Assembly (NCBI RefSeq): GCF_000236905.1
Contig: NC_016524.1
Coordinates: 790,351 to 854,350, forward strand
Reading direction: 5' to 3'
Source of the DNA: Tetrapisispora phaffii CBS 4417
Lineage: Eukaryota > Ascomycota > Saccharomycetes > Saccharomycetales > Saccharomycetaceae
Length of the DNA stretch: 64,000 bases
The notes beneath the pieces are model-generated. The model saw nothing but the letters and a program-made list of their open reading frames with translations. It ran no database searches and was not told the origin of the DNA. A program made the position numbers and the translations under genes. Positions 10,139 to 20,343 of this stretch are shown here, one piece after another; position 1 is the stretch's first letter, and each line of letters opens with the position of its first letter.

Positions 10139-11365
10139 ATGACTCTGTATACTCCTCCAGATAAGAATCAAAAAGATAAAGGGGATGCTGCAAAGAATGT
10201 AGATAGTTCGAATGAACCTTTGAAATTGTATCCACGTCCCAGTCTTGGTCTCAAGATGTGGGGCCCATTAGTTCCTGCTTCGGATAACAGGGTTGGTCTA
10301 TGGTCCTTAGTAGGTGCACAAACTTTAATTGGTTTATTTTTTTTAAGAAGAGGTTGGACCATTCGTAAGAATGTTAACATGAGAAACCTAGCCACTGGTG
10401 TTTCTCCAGCTTTTAAGACTGACATTTCAAATATCCCTACTTTGAATCGATTCTCTAATGGGCCTGTGGCAACTGGAACTGCAACTACAAAACCAAGCAT
10501 TTTTGCTAGTATACTGACTAGGTTTATAAAACGTCAGCCAACTGGTAGTCGGTTTGGAGCAAGATATGGTTATCAGAATCAACAGTCTTGGCAAGGATTT
10601 AGAAGTTTTGCTTCTTTGTTATATCTATTCGTAGGTGCACTTGTTATATCGCAATCAACTTTAGAAATTATGAGACTCGTTTTATTAAAATATGATCCAT
10701 GGTACGATGAAGCAAAAAGTGCTCGCGAAAAGAAGTTCTTTAATGATATCGTAAAATACTATCATGAAGGTATAGATCCAACAAAAATAAAAGTAAAGGA
10801 TGCATCGAGCGGCACTGCTCTATCGACAAATAGTCCTCAAGTCAGACAAAGTGTTGCACTAGTTAGAGCACAAGCTGAAAATGAAAGTATATTGACAAAA
10901 TGGTTTGGACCAGTTTACTTCAAACCAATGTCTTTTAATGATTTTCTAGATAAATTGGAATACAATCTAGATATACAAGATAAAATTGACGATAAGAAGA
11001 AGTCCAAACTAATATCGAAATCTATCCAAAGAAAATTAAGACATACTCCAGATGAGTTGCATAATTTAAAAGTTATCAATGAAGAAAATCGGAAAAAAAC
11101 GTTACAATTATTGGATTTAAATAGAGGCATTGGGGAATCTGACCATCAAGGTCAGAAATCAGAGCACCCACCAAGAGGAATTATAATGGATGATGCGCTA
11201 ACATCACCTGAAGAAGTTGACCTGGGAGAAATGTGGTATCTTTATAATCCCTGGATGAACTTAGCATTAGATACATCTTTAAGCATAAAATTTCTCCCAA
11301 CCGTGGTGATGGATACTGACGATAAAGATTCAAAGTCTGACGGGAATGACCAAAAAAACTATTGA
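10139..11365 (+). CDS. MGR1: Mitochondrial i-AAA protease adaptor Mgr1
   Basis: Inner-membrane subunit that works with Mgr3 to deliver substrates to the i-AAA protease Yme1. The 408 residues match the family length (417). Conserved blocks are RPSLGLKMWGPLVPASDN near the N-terminus, DFPTLNRF-like NIPTLNRF, LKYDPWYDEAKSAREKKFF, KYYHEGIDPTKIKVKDA and the C-terminal YNPWMNLALDTSLSIKF. There are two membrane segments, at about residues 57-77 and 155-178. The start ATG at 10139 is unambiguous. As in S. cerevisiae (YCL044C), it precedes EMC1. Confidence 0.93.
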   Translation: MTLYTPPDKNQKDKGDAAKNVDSSNEPLKLYPRPSLGLKMWGPLVPASDNRVGLWSLVGAQTLIGLFFLRRGWTIRKNVNMRNLATGVSPAFKTDISNIPTLNRFSNGPVATGTATTKPSIFASILTRFIKRQPTGSRFGARYGYQNQQSWQGFRSFASLLYLFVGALVISQSTLEIMRLVLLKYDPWYDEAKSAREKKFFNDIVKYYHEGIDPTKIKVKDASSGTALSTNSPQVRQSVALVRAQAENESILTKWFGPVYFKPMSFNDFLDKLEYNLDIQDKIDDKKKSKLISKSIQRKLRHTPDELHNLKVINEENRKKTLQLLDLNRGIGESDHQGQKSEHPPRGIIMDDALTSPEEVDLGEMWYLYNPWMNLALDTSLSIKFLPTVVMDTDDKDSKSDGNDQKNY

Positions 11366-11546
11366 ACGATGACTTACAACAAGAAACTGACAGCAGTGCA
11401 GTTCCAGAGAAAAAGTGTTCCAGGAGCTAGGAAAAAGTGACAGTACAAAAATGGAAGATGTCACTAAACCAACACCAAAAAAATCCATTAACTCAGCATC
11501 TAACTCGAAATTATCAAACCCTGATGATAATGAATCGACCAATTAA
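11366..11546 (+). pseudogene. Possible decayed C-terminal extension of MGR1
   Basis: Just after the MGR1 stop the sequence keeps a coding look in shifted frames. One frame reads LNDDLQQETDSSAVPEKK, joining MGR1 across the A-run at 11350-11356. After another A-run near 11410 a second frame reads EKVFQELGKSDSTKMEDV onward to a TAA at 11544-11546. The composition (Ser, Asn, Asp, Lys, Pro) resembles a disordered tail. S. cerevisiae Mgr1 ends near the present stop, so this may be chance. Confidence 0.25.
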
Positions 11547-12145
11547 AGAAAAAAAATAGAACAGAATTAATGTAGTATACGTTGACGAATATTACAAAAC
11601 ACTTGATAATATCTTTTATTTTAGTCTTTTTTGTTAATTTATTTATTTATTAATATGTATAAATTTTTAAACTCGACACTTCTAATAATATGCAAAAAAG
11701 TATAATAATCAAATCACAAGTGATAAAATAATGAATGTAACGGACCCATTGAACCATCTTAGGTCTTACTTAATAATTAACCATTTATATCTTCTTTTCT
11801 ATATCACGGTTCTATCTTAACGTTTGGTGGTAAGTGGACACTTAGAAATCGGGAAACGATATTCTGGAAATAATTTATTTAAAACTGAAAGACAAGATAA
11901 CTTATATTTATTTAAATAGGACCTCGATTTAAAAGACAATTCAAATGTTGAGGGGATAGACTGTTCCTATATTGAACTAACTGAGACTTGTTCAGTGTTT
12001 TTTCATTGGGTTATATTTACTTGTGATTTTGTTTCACTGCTTTCAATCCTCGTTAAAAGTTGAGTGAGAAATTTTGTGGGAAGATTTTACTATACCATTT
12101 AAATCATTTGCATTATATACTATAGCATAGCATTAAATCGTTAAG
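11547..12145. promoter_or_regulatory. Intergenic, EMC1 upstream region
   Basis: About 600 bp of very AT-rich DNA before EMC1 with poly-T and poly-A tracts. No RNA gene or recognisable regulatory site was seen. Confidence 0.4.
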
Positions 12146-14377
12146 ATGTCGATGAAACTTTTTGTTTCAAGTGTTTTGGTATTAATCAATGCCATTTGTG
12201 TTCAATGTGTCTACATGGATGAAGCATATTTGACTGACTGGCATTTAGCTAATATTGGTGAATATAGATGTGTTTTTGATAGTCAAAAGAAAGATAAATT
12301 GATTATATTGTCTGAAATTGATGAAGGTACCGTGATTACTTATCTTAATAAGACAGATGGTACACCAACTGTCAGACAAAAATTATCCAGTGTGGTAGAC
12401 GATGTCTTGCGTTATGGTGACAATGACATTTATTTTAAAAGTGGAAACGACTATATTAAATTCAATGATGAAGCAGGGCTAGATTATGATGTAGTTACCA
12501 AAAATTTAACATCATTAAACTCTATTTGTTCACCAAATTCGCAAAATATAAAAATGGATAAAAACAATATTAGGGTCATCGACACAGATTCAAATTTAGA
12601 ATTGATGAACGTTAAATTACCAAATAATTTTACCTCATTTGTATATGCAACAACGGATGGCATTGAAAATTTAAGTGTTCTATTTACTACAGGTGAATTG
12701 AAATATATGTTCCAAAACTATAAAAATGGTAATATAACTGAATCTTGGGAAAGAAATGAATCGTTAACAGATATTGTGGCACATGCATATGTAACCCTTC
12801 CAGATCTGGAATTACTGCAAACTTCAGATGAGATACTTGCCGAGTACACACTATCTAATCCAATATTCGCATATCTTCACAGAATTAAAAATAATATTAA
12901 TAGGATAATATCTTTCATTAGAATGAATAGATTGTCCCCTGGCACTATATTAACAAATATCTTGTTTAGTGATACAGTAGATGGTTCAGAAACTATTAAA
13001 ACTAAACAAAATTTCAAATTTGGTTTTTCAAAATTACTGATTGTGGGAACTAAGAGAGGTCAAATATCAGCTTTAGATATTCTAAACGGTAAGCCGTTAT
13101 GGAACCTACATCCATTGGATAAAAAGATTGTTTCAATTGAGTGGAATTCATCTAGTAAAGAATTTATTGTTGTTTATGAAACTGGACAATATTTTGCATA
13201 CAAATTAACTGATTTTTATGCACCAATTCAAAGTTTCAATGGCTCTTTAAAATCGCAAGTTAGAAGTATTAATTTGTTAGATGATTCATCTACCTTGTAT
13301 GTTAACTATAAAAGTGGTGATAAGGAAATAGTATCTTTGTCAAAAAGTGATGACTTGCTTCAAAATAAAGTTATTTTTATTACTGATCACAATGAAAGAG
13401 GCCTATCCGGTCATATGCAAAATTCTACAGATAAGATTATGAATACCTGGAAGATTGATATTCCAAAAAATGAAAAGTTAGTTGCATACGCCAAGAGAAT
13501 TGACGAACCAATTGCCAATATCGGTGTGGTTACAGGAAATAGAACTGTTCTTTACAAATATTTATATCCAAATTTGGTAAGTTATGCAGTCGTAGACAAA
13601 GAAACTAAATCATTATACATTGATATCGTTGATTCTGTAACAGGATCTGTATTATATACTCAAAAACATGATGATTCTGTTAATGATAAACTACCTATCA
13701 ATATGGTATTTGGTGAACATTGGATAGTATATTCATATTTCAGCTCCAATCCAATTCCAGAACAAAAGCTTGTTGTTATCGAATTATATGATTCATTGTC
13801 ATTAGATGTCAGGGTTTCTGATCCAAATAAAACATATAATCCATTAGATGGTATCTATAAACCAAAAGTTATTACAAAATCATACTTTTTCCCAGAAATC
13901 ATCAAGTCATTGCAACTATCTAAAACAAAATTCAATATAGCAAGCAAAGCAATTCTAATAGAAACACAAGATGGACAAATGTCTTATATTCCAAAGTACA
14001 TTGTTGGTGCAAGACGTAAAGAAGAAAAATTAATGACTGATGATGATAAAAAAGAGTTTATGGCTGCCCCTTATAACAGTAATATTCCAAGCAATGATCA
14101 TTTTGTTATTACGCACTCTAGACAATTACTTATGGGCAACGAATCAATCATTTCATCAGTCGCCACAAACTTAGAGTCCACTAGTATTGTCTGTAATCTA
14201 GGACATGATATATTTTGTACTAAAATATATCCATCATCCCAATTCGATATAATGAACCCAACCTTCGAGAAAGGCAAATTATTATTAACTATTGTAATCA
14301 TGTCATTAGTTTTGTTCTTTATACGTCCAAGAATGACAATAAAACAATTGAAAACAAAATGGATGGTAAGAGATTGA
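12146..14377 (+). CDS. EMC1: ER membrane protein complex subunit 1 (Emc1)
   Basis: Largest lumenal subunit of the EMC, the insertase for tail-anchored and multipass membrane proteins. The protein has 743 residues (S. cerevisiae Emc1, YCL045C, 760). A signal peptide is seen at the N-terminus (MSMKLFVSSVLVLINAICVQC, cleavage near residue 21). The lumenal body has PQQ-like beta-propeller features such as IVGTKRGQISALDILNGKPLW. A single membrane segment lies near the C-terminus (LLLTIVIMSLVLFFI) before a short basic cytosolic tail. It lies between MGR1 and POF1 as in S. cerevisiae. Confidence 0.93.
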   Translation: MSMKLFVSSVLVLINAICVQCVYMDEAYLTDWHLANIGEYRCVFDSQKKDKLIILSEIDEGTVITYLNKTDGTPTVRQKLSSVVDDVLRYGDNDIYFKSGNDYIKFNDEAGLDYDVVTKNLTSLNSICSPNSQNIKMDKNNIRVIDTDSNLELMNVKLPNNFTSFVYATTDGIENLSVLFTTGELKYMFQNYKNGNITESWERNESLTDIVAHAYVTLPDLELLQTSDEILAEYTLSNPIFAYLHRIKNNINRIISFIRMNRLSPGTILTNILFSDTVDGSETIKTKQNFKFGFSKLLIVGTKRGQISALDILNGKPLWNLHPLDKKIVSIEWNSSSKEFIVVYETGQYFAYKLTDFYAPIQSFNGSLKSQVRSINLLDDSSTLYVNYKSGDKEIVSLSKSDDLLQNKVIFITDHNERGLSGHMQNSTDKIMNTWKIDIPKNEKLVAYAKRIDEPIANIGVVTGNRTVLYKYLYPNLVSYAVVDKETKSLYIDIVDSVTGSVLYTQKHDDSVNDKLPINMVFGEHWIVYSYFSSNPIPEQKLVVIELYDSLSLDVRVSDPNKTYNPLDGIYKPKVITKSYFFPEIIKSLQLSKTKFNIASKAILIETQDGQMSYIPKYIVGARRKEEKLMTDDDKKEFMAAPYNSNIPSNDHFVITHSRQLLMGNESIISSVATNLESTSIVCNLGHDIFCTKIYPSSQFDIMNPTFEKGKLLLTIVIMSLVLFFIRPRMTIKQLKTKWMVRD

Positions 14378-14663
14378 ATTTATTAGCAACAATCATATAG
14401 TATCATATAGAATATACATATTATAAAAATACAAAACTTTTATCAAATTAACATCTCAAGGCTTTTTTTTATATGAGATAAGACCATTCAGACAAGATCG
14501 CAATGAAAATTGAATATATATCTAAAATTATATAGCCACAATAGCAAGCACATACTGTTAAAAATGTAAGACTGCTGAAGATAATTCCTTATAATTCATA
14601 GTAAGATTATATTACTTAACAATTGAAGTATAGTGAGATTGGACTAATTGGAAGAACCATAAG

Positions 14664-15461
14664 ATGGACATATTGAAATTACAATTGGTAGAAAAGTATA
14701 AGTCATTCATAGACAGTAACCAAGATTTTAAGGTTGTTTATGGGGACAACTTGCTTGATAGTCAAAATGATGTGATCTTAGTATTGGACTCATCTTTTAA
14801 TCCCCCACACATGGGACATTATTCCTTGGCAAAGCGATCAATTGAATATTTTAAAGAACACCATAAGAACTCCAAGGTATCTCTTTTATTGCTACTATCT
14901 GTGAAAAATGCTGATAAAGTACCTACTCCAGCATCATTTGAAGAAAGATTATACATGATGTGTCTATTGAACGATTTTATTAAAAAAGATGGGATCAAAG
15001 TGAGTGTTGGTTTGACAACACATGCAAAATTTGTAGATAAAAGTGATGCTATTAGGAGAGCATGTTCGTTCGAAAACCAAATAGCATACTTAGTCGGATT
15101 TGATACTATCACCAGAATATTTGATCCTAGATATTACAAGCCAGATGCTCCAGCTGATGCATTACAGGAGTTTATGAAGACCACACAATTTTGTTGTTTA
15201 ACGAGGGATAATGGATCTATACCGTCAGAAGAACAATTAAATTATGCTTCCGATATTTCAAGTGGTAAATTTGAGCCACTTATTCCGTCACATTGGGGTT
15301 CAAAGATACATATCCTTGATAATGATAGCAAATACACGAAAATATCCTCTTCTGATATAAGAAATAAATTGCATAATATCAGTCGAGTTAAGGAACTTAA
15401 CGATGAATTACCATTGACAATAATGGAATACTTAGAAGTTTTTGGAAAATCCATTTATTAG
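14664..15461 (+). CDS. POF1: Nicotinamide mononucleotide adenylyltransferase Pof1
   Basis: Nucleotidyltransferase-fold enzyme; the S. cerevisiae protein (YCL047C) is an NMN-specific adenylyltransferase contributing to NAD salvage. The phosphate-binding (H/T)xGH motif appears as SSFNPPHMGHY near residues 44-54, and the second signature ISSSDIRNKL near the C-terminus. The length of 265 fits the family (258). It is convergent with URC2, only 48 bp apart. Confidence 0.9.
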   Translation: MDILKLQLVEKYKSFIDSNQDFKVVYGDNLLDSQNDVILVLDSSFNPPHMGHYSLAKRSIEYFKEHHKNSKVSLLLLLSVKNADKVPTPASFEERLYMMCLLNDFIKKDGIKVSVGLTTHAKFVDKSDAIRRACSFENQIAYLVGFDTITRIFDPRYYKPDAPADALQEFMKTTQFCCLTRDNGSIPSEEQLNYASDISSGKFEPLIPSHWGSKIHILDNDSKYTKISSSDIRNKLHNISRVKELNDELPLTIMEYLEVFGKSIY

Positions 15462-15509
15462 AAGCTCTATAAAGTTAACATTGATTATATATGGAAAAAA
15501 TAGCCTTTA

Positions 15510-17978
15510 TTATTTACTGTTCTTGTTAGAAGTAAAGATCCTTTGCGTAGTGGGTTTTAAGTTATCAAAAAAATCTTGAAAAAAATCTTCAAATGAATTG
15601 AATTGATCGACATCAGGAATCGATTGCCTTTCATTTATATTAAACCTAGCAGGAGTGGTTTGTATTTTATTACCTAACTCAATTTTGTTAACAGTAAATT
15701 GTCCATTTGGTAAATTTGTCGCCAAGTTGCCATTAGGTATTGTTGAATTTGTTAAACTTGTTAAATTTGTTTTTGTTCTACTTGTGTCAATTATAGATTT
15801 GATAATTTTACCCACATTATCAGTTGCATCATTCATCTTCTCACCTATTGTATTTAGATGCCAGTAAATTCTTGAACAAATATTTAGAATATGCTGCCTT
15901 TCATCAGGCATGAACCAATGCAAAAAGTCACATAATGTCAAACAGGCATAGACAAGTTGGTGCATAGTGAAGATTGGAGCTCCTCTGATAAGAGATGGCG
16001 GTAATCTTAGAAATCCATTCAATAATGAATAAGCATGTTCTCTCATAGTCGATAATATACAAGTTAGAAATAATTTGCTGTTCTTCATTTCATTGAAAAA
16101 TTCTGAAATAAATGAACGACAAATCATTATGTGATAAAAGTCATAAGTAAAGAGAAGAACACCACCTCCATCTTTTGATAATAATTCTTCCCAATTATTC
16201 AGCCAATCTTCTAACTCTGGAAATATAAATTGGATATTAACAATGGGTTCTGTAGCATCGTCACTATTTGTGTGCATTTCTTCAAATTTTTCTTTAGTAA
16301 TTTTAAAGTATGTTTTGAAATTCAAATATATTGAGTTTACGGTGTCACCTAAGTTCAGTTCACTAATCTTTATGTCATCTCCAAAATTTGCTTGAGGAAA
16401 CTTGGCAGTTAAATTATTGAATTCCATTAGCATCCTATCCAAAGGAGAAACGTTACCATAACTAATAGAATATTCCAATTTACATACTGTTAATGAATTT
16501 AAAATTCTCAGGTGATATAAGTCTTTTGCATCAAATTTATCCTTTTTTAGGACCCTCTCTTTTATTTCATGAAAATCAATTACATTTAACATGCTCGATA
16601 TAGCAAAATTACTCAATACCAAAGAATTAAATTTTAATTGCCTGTGACGTCTAGATTTTCTCGAAATATGAAACATACAGCAATACAATATTGCTTCTAT
16701 ATCAAAATCGGTAAGCTCCTCAAACATCGTCAATGTATTCGTCAGTAATCTCTCAACTAGTGGATACAATGTCTCTTGTTTTTCTGCATATTTTTCGTCA
16801 TCGTCAAAACTCATAGCAATAATTGTAAATACACTTGTAATAAATAGATGTTTATGTGCATAATCTTCATCTATTTCTTTAATGCCACCAGGGATGATCC
16901 AAAAATGTGACCTTACAAGGAAATCCCTAACAAGTCTGTGACACAAATTAGCATTTTTTTTATAAAACTGTAAAAAATTAACTCTTGCTACCACATATGG
17001 TCGTTGTTGTTGTTCTATCTTCTCTTTATCTGATTTGGCCTCTGAAGGAAATAGTCGCTCGTCGATAGCATTAATTAATTTTAGTGGTGGTTCCTTCAGA
17101 TGAATACCATTGAATGTTTCTTCCTTCATGGAATTTGAGATGTGCAATACATAATTGGAATTATCAGTATTATTAGAAGCTTCATGTCCATTACTATTCG
17201 CTATGTTTGCATCTTTACGAGTGTAATAGTTTTTATCATTCTTGCTCTTTGCAGGAAGCATATGTTTTGCAGTATATTCTGCATTTGAAGAGCCTTGTAA
17301 TTGCATCAAAATTAATTCTAATTTACTCTCTAGGCTGCTAAATTTCTCTTCCATTCTATTCAATCTATTATTCAGAGTTTGAGACAATGGATTTGCAACT
17401 GCAATTGTATCATTTTTAGGTTTTCCAATACCATTACTTGAAAATGTATTTGCATTCAATAAATCCGTTGAAGAATTATTGGATGTTAAAAGAATTTTAG
17501 AAGAATGTTCGATTGCATCTAAAATTTCATGCTCCCTTTCTGTTGTAAGAGAACAATTGATCTGTAACATATTACATCTATGACATTTTCCTACCAACGG
17601 TTCAAAATCACATCTTGTCTTGAACTTTCTACACGTATCACAACTGAAAGTTCTCCTTTTCTTGCGGAACTTCCTTGAATTTTCATTCCCACTTATATTA
17701 TGTACCATTGTATCTACTTCATTGTCGGTGTCTTCCAAATTGACTGATAATGAACGTTTAGCATTTGAGTTTTGCTCCTGTAGTTGCTTATTTTTCTCAG
17801 GAACTTCTTCAGTGGCTGCAGCTTGAATTGTCTCTACTTGTGAGTTTGATTTTTCACCATCACTTAAACCTATTACCTCGATTAGATTCTCATCTCCAAA
17901 CTTCGGACCACTAGCTGTTGTTTCATTACCTTTTCCAGACGAATCAGTATCGATTACTTTCTGTGTGCCTTTTTCCAT
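15510..17978 (-). CDS. URC2: Zn2Cys6 transcription factor, Urc2-like
   Basis: Fungal binuclear zinc-cluster regulator. The DNA-binding cluster starts at Cys113 with spacing CX2CX6CX8CX2CX6C, preceded by a basic stretch (RKFRKKRRTF). A fungal-specific middle domain follows (residues about 320-650). At 822 residues it is somewhat longer than S. cerevisiae Urc2 (772), which activates uracil catabolism genes. The name rests on position: YDR520C lies beside SPS2/SPS1, and here the gene lies beside SPS22 and SPS1. The zinc cluster itself is certain. Confidence 0.78.
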   Translation of the reverse strand: MEKGTQKVIDTDSSGKGNETTASGPKFGDENLIEVIGLSDGEKSNSQVETIQAAATEEVPEKNKQLQEQNSNAKRSLSVNLEDTDNEVDTMVHNISGNENSRKFRKKRRTFSCDTCRKFKTRCDFEPLVGKCHRCNMLQINCSLTTEREHEILDAIEHSSKILLTSNNSSTDLLNANTFSSNGIGKPKNDTIAVANPLSQTLNNRLNRMEEKFSSLESKLELILMQLQGSSNAEYTAKHMLPAKSKNDKNYYTRKDANIANSNGHEASNNTDNSNYVLHISNSMKEETFNGIHLKEPPLKLINAIDERLFPSEAKSDKEKIEQQQRPYVVARVNFLQFYKKNANLCHRLVRDFLVRSHFWIIPGGIKEIDEDYAHKHLFITSVFTIIAMSFDDDEKYAEKQETLYPLVERLLTNTLTMFEELTDFDIEAILYCCMFHISRKSRRHRQLKFNSLVLSNFAISSMLNVIDFHEIKERVLKKDKFDAKDLYHLRILNSLTVCKLEYSISYGNVSPLDRMLMEFNNLTAKFPQANFGDDIKISELNLGDTVNSIYLNFKTYFKITKEKFEEMHTNSDDATEPIVNIQFIFPELEDWLNNWEELLSKDGGGVLLFTYDFYHIMICRSFISEFFNEMKNSKLFLTCILSTMREHAYSLLNGFLRLPPSLIRGAPIFTMHQLVYACLTLCDFLHWFMPDERQHILNICSRIYWHLNTIGEKMNDATDNVGKIIKSIIDTSRTKTNLTSLTNSTIPNGNLATNLPNGQFTVNKIELGNKIQTTPARFNINERQSIPDVDQFNSFEDFFQDFFDNLKPTTQRIFTSNKNSK

Positions 17979-18389
17979 AACGTGAGACCTATGTGTGATA
18001 TACAGTAACCTTAGAATTTTTACACTCTAATCTTGACACCTTCAAGTTTAAATTAGTAATGTACCGTAATCAAATAAAGATAAGCATAGATAAATACAGT
18101 CTTTAGCATTATTTTGATGACTTTAGTTTACTTAAAATGAACTTCATCTCTTTATTAAGCGCAGCGGCCCAAAAAGTTAGATTTAAAGGTCATAGATATT
18201 TGGTAGTTAATACTTTCAGGTGCAATTCACTTTTTAAAAATATACTTCATTTAAAGCTATTTTATAATGAATCTGAATAAAGAGGATACTAGTAATAAGA
18301 ATAGCCATTATATTTTATTTAAATAATATTATAAACATTTTTAGTATTAATCATACGTTTAAAAACAATTTCTTCTTTTGGGATTCCGA
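17979..18389. promoter_or_regulatory. Intergenic, URC2 upstream / SPS22 downstream
   Basis: 411 bp between two minus-strand genes, AT-rich, no recognisable motif or RNA gene. Confidence 0.4.
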
Positions 18390-19865
18390 TTAAATGTGTA
18401 ATAACATAGATGAACAGAAAATTACTGAGACAGCTAAATGGAAATATGAGAATTGATTTGAATAACTTGTAGAGTCATTTTTAATTCTAGAGAAATAACC
18501 TGGTTTTTTACCACTGGATTCGCCAGAATCTTTTGATTTATCTTTCTCATCATTATTAGTACTCTTTTCACTTCCCTTTATGACTTCACCATCTTCATTA
18601 ACACTTAAGGATTTTTGTTTCTTTCCCGATATACACTCGATTTTACCTCCTCTAATGATTGATCTACCACTAACTGGTGTAGTCCAAGTATCACAGTCGA
18701 GCTGATCTGAGTTACTGTTAATATATGCACTTCCTTTCACTAATTTCAAGTCTGGGAAATCAGTTTCTTGAAATTTGCCTTCAAAATGAATAGCACCGCC
18801 AATCTGTTTCAATTTGGGTAAAAAGCTGAGGTTTGTCAATTTATCATTTTTTGTGACCATTAGACCACCGTTGATGAAAGTAATTCCACTTAAATCTACA
18901 TTAGATAAGTTTGGATTATCGATGATACCTACGGTTCCTCCCACCGAAGTTAAAGTTGGAATTTCCAAATCAGTAAAAATGTTTTCAATAAACTCCATTG
19001 AGCTTGTGACCTTTTCTAATTTTGGGAATGATACCTTAGAGGTATCTCTAACGGTTATATTTTTAGCATATTGTAACTCAGGCATTTCTAATTCTAGTTC
19101 TCTCGAGTTAGCATGGATTGTAAATTGTTCAGTAACTTCTTTTAGATTTGTCTTAATTGTCTCTAAGAATCTGTTGTTATTAATGTTAAAAGTGCTAATC
19201 TTTTCTATGTTATCAAATCCGTCAATGTATGATAATGAAGTATCTGAAATTGTAATACTTTCGATTTCAGTTATTTCTTTATTCAATTGCACATAATTTA
19301 AAATTGGTACCACTTTCCAATCGATGACTTTAACGGACACAAGTTCTGGTATATTCAATGATACCAATGAGGTCAAACTTTGTAAAACAAAAGTGTCTTT
19401 AATCTTTTTTAAATGTGGAGCATTTATATTGACAATATTAGAATTCTCCTCAATTTGTATGCTACCTTCAATTTCTTCGATATTACCAAAATCAACATCA
19501 GAACTATCATAATTGGAAATATGAATAGACCCCATTAACTTCTGACATGCATTCTGTAAAGCATAAAGTTCTTGTTTCGATTCGATAACGTAAGAATCCT
19601 TTCTACATTGCTCAAGTACGGGAGTTGACTTTTCATAGGATACCTTTTCAAATGGATCTTGTTTTTGCATTAATAACTCATTATTCAAGAGTTGAAACTT
19701 TTGATCACCTAATGATAATAAATCCCTTTTCTGAATCCATATGATGCTTCCAGGTTTCACATTGTGTGATTTGAATGATCCTTGTTGCACCATATTATAA
19801 CGGTCAGGATGATGTATGTAACTAGCTGTGGCAAAGGATATTAGTAACAAAATTAATAGATTCAT
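18390..19865 (-). CDS. SPS22: GPI-anchored sporulation cell-wall protein, Sps2/Sps22 family
   Basis: Extracellular leucine-rich-like GPI protein of the Sps2/Ecm33 family, required for beta-glucan layer organisation of the ascospore wall. It has an N-terminal signal peptide (MNLLILLLISFATAS) and repeated receptor-L-type units with I-x-N-x-x-L patterns (FNINNNRFLETIKTNLKE, VGIIDNPNLSNVDLSG). A Ser/Lys/Gly-rich stalk precedes a C-terminal hydrophobic tail suited to GPI attachment (FHLAVSVIFCSSMLLHI). At 491 residues it matches SPS22/SPS2 in length. Adjacent SPS1 is also a sporulation gene, and a middle-sporulation element lies upstream. Confidence 0.85.
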   Translation of the reverse strand: MNLLILLLISFATASYIHHPDRYNMVQQGSFKSHNVKPGSIIWIQKRDLLSLGDQKFQLLNNELLMQKQDPFEKVSYEKSTPVLEQCRKDSYVIESKQELYALQNACQKLMGSIHISNYDSSDVDFGNIEEIEGSIQIEENSNIVNINAPHLKKIKDTFVLQSLTSLVSLNIPELVSVKVIDWKVVPILNYVQLNKEITEIESITISDTSLSYIDGFDNIEKISTFNINNNRFLETIKTNLKEVTEQFTIHANSRELELEMPELQYAKNITVRDTSKVSFPKLEKVTSSMEFIENIFTDLEIPTLTSVGGTVGIIDNPNLSNVDLSGITFINGGLMVTKNDKLTNLSFLPKLKQIGGAIHFEGKFQETDFPDLKLVKGSAYINSNSDQLDCDTWTTPVSGRSIIRGGKIECISGKKQKSLSVNEDGEVIKGSEKSTNNDEKDKSKDSGESSGKKPGYFSRIKNDSTSYSNQFSYFHLAVSVIFCSSMLLHI

Positions 19866-20094
19866 TATGGCCTACTTTCTTAAATATTACAGTATTTTTT
19901 GTTCTTCTGTAATTATTTTATTTTAAAATAATGAATTTTATTAAAAAGTAGTATGGCTATTCTGATCACAAGTAAGATATATAACAGAAATATAAAGTTC
20001 TTCTTCTCAAATTGTGACTTCTTTATATATATTCTCATAGCTATTTGTAACGTCTAATCTGTAAAAATATTTTAGAAACTGTGTGACACAAAGT

Positions 20095-20103
20095 GTCACA
20101 AAT
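20095..20103 (+). promoter_or_regulatory. Middle sporulation element (Ndt80 site) upstream of SPS22
   Basis: GTCACAAAT fits the Ndt80 consensus gNCRCAAAW fully. It lies about 230 bp upstream of the SPS22 start, next to a second imperfect GACACAAAG at 20085-20093 (last base off). The surrounding 478-bp intergenic region has several GTGACAC repeats (20083, 20139). The known mid-sporulation timing of SPS2/SPS22 supports function. Confidence 0.55.
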
Positions 20104-20343
20104 TACAGTATTTCTTTTACAAAGAGTCTCGCATTTCTGTGACACCTGGTTTGATGTGATAAAGTGTTATAAACATGAACATGAACACTTGAATCTTTGT
20201 GTATTCATGTAATACCTTACTCTGTCTAGTTATAAAGCTTTTATTTAATTTTGAATAGAATTATTGCCTACTTTTACTCTATTTGAGATATTTGTATAAC
20301 TATATAGTTAAGGTTGCGGTAACTGGCACTATTATAAAACTAG

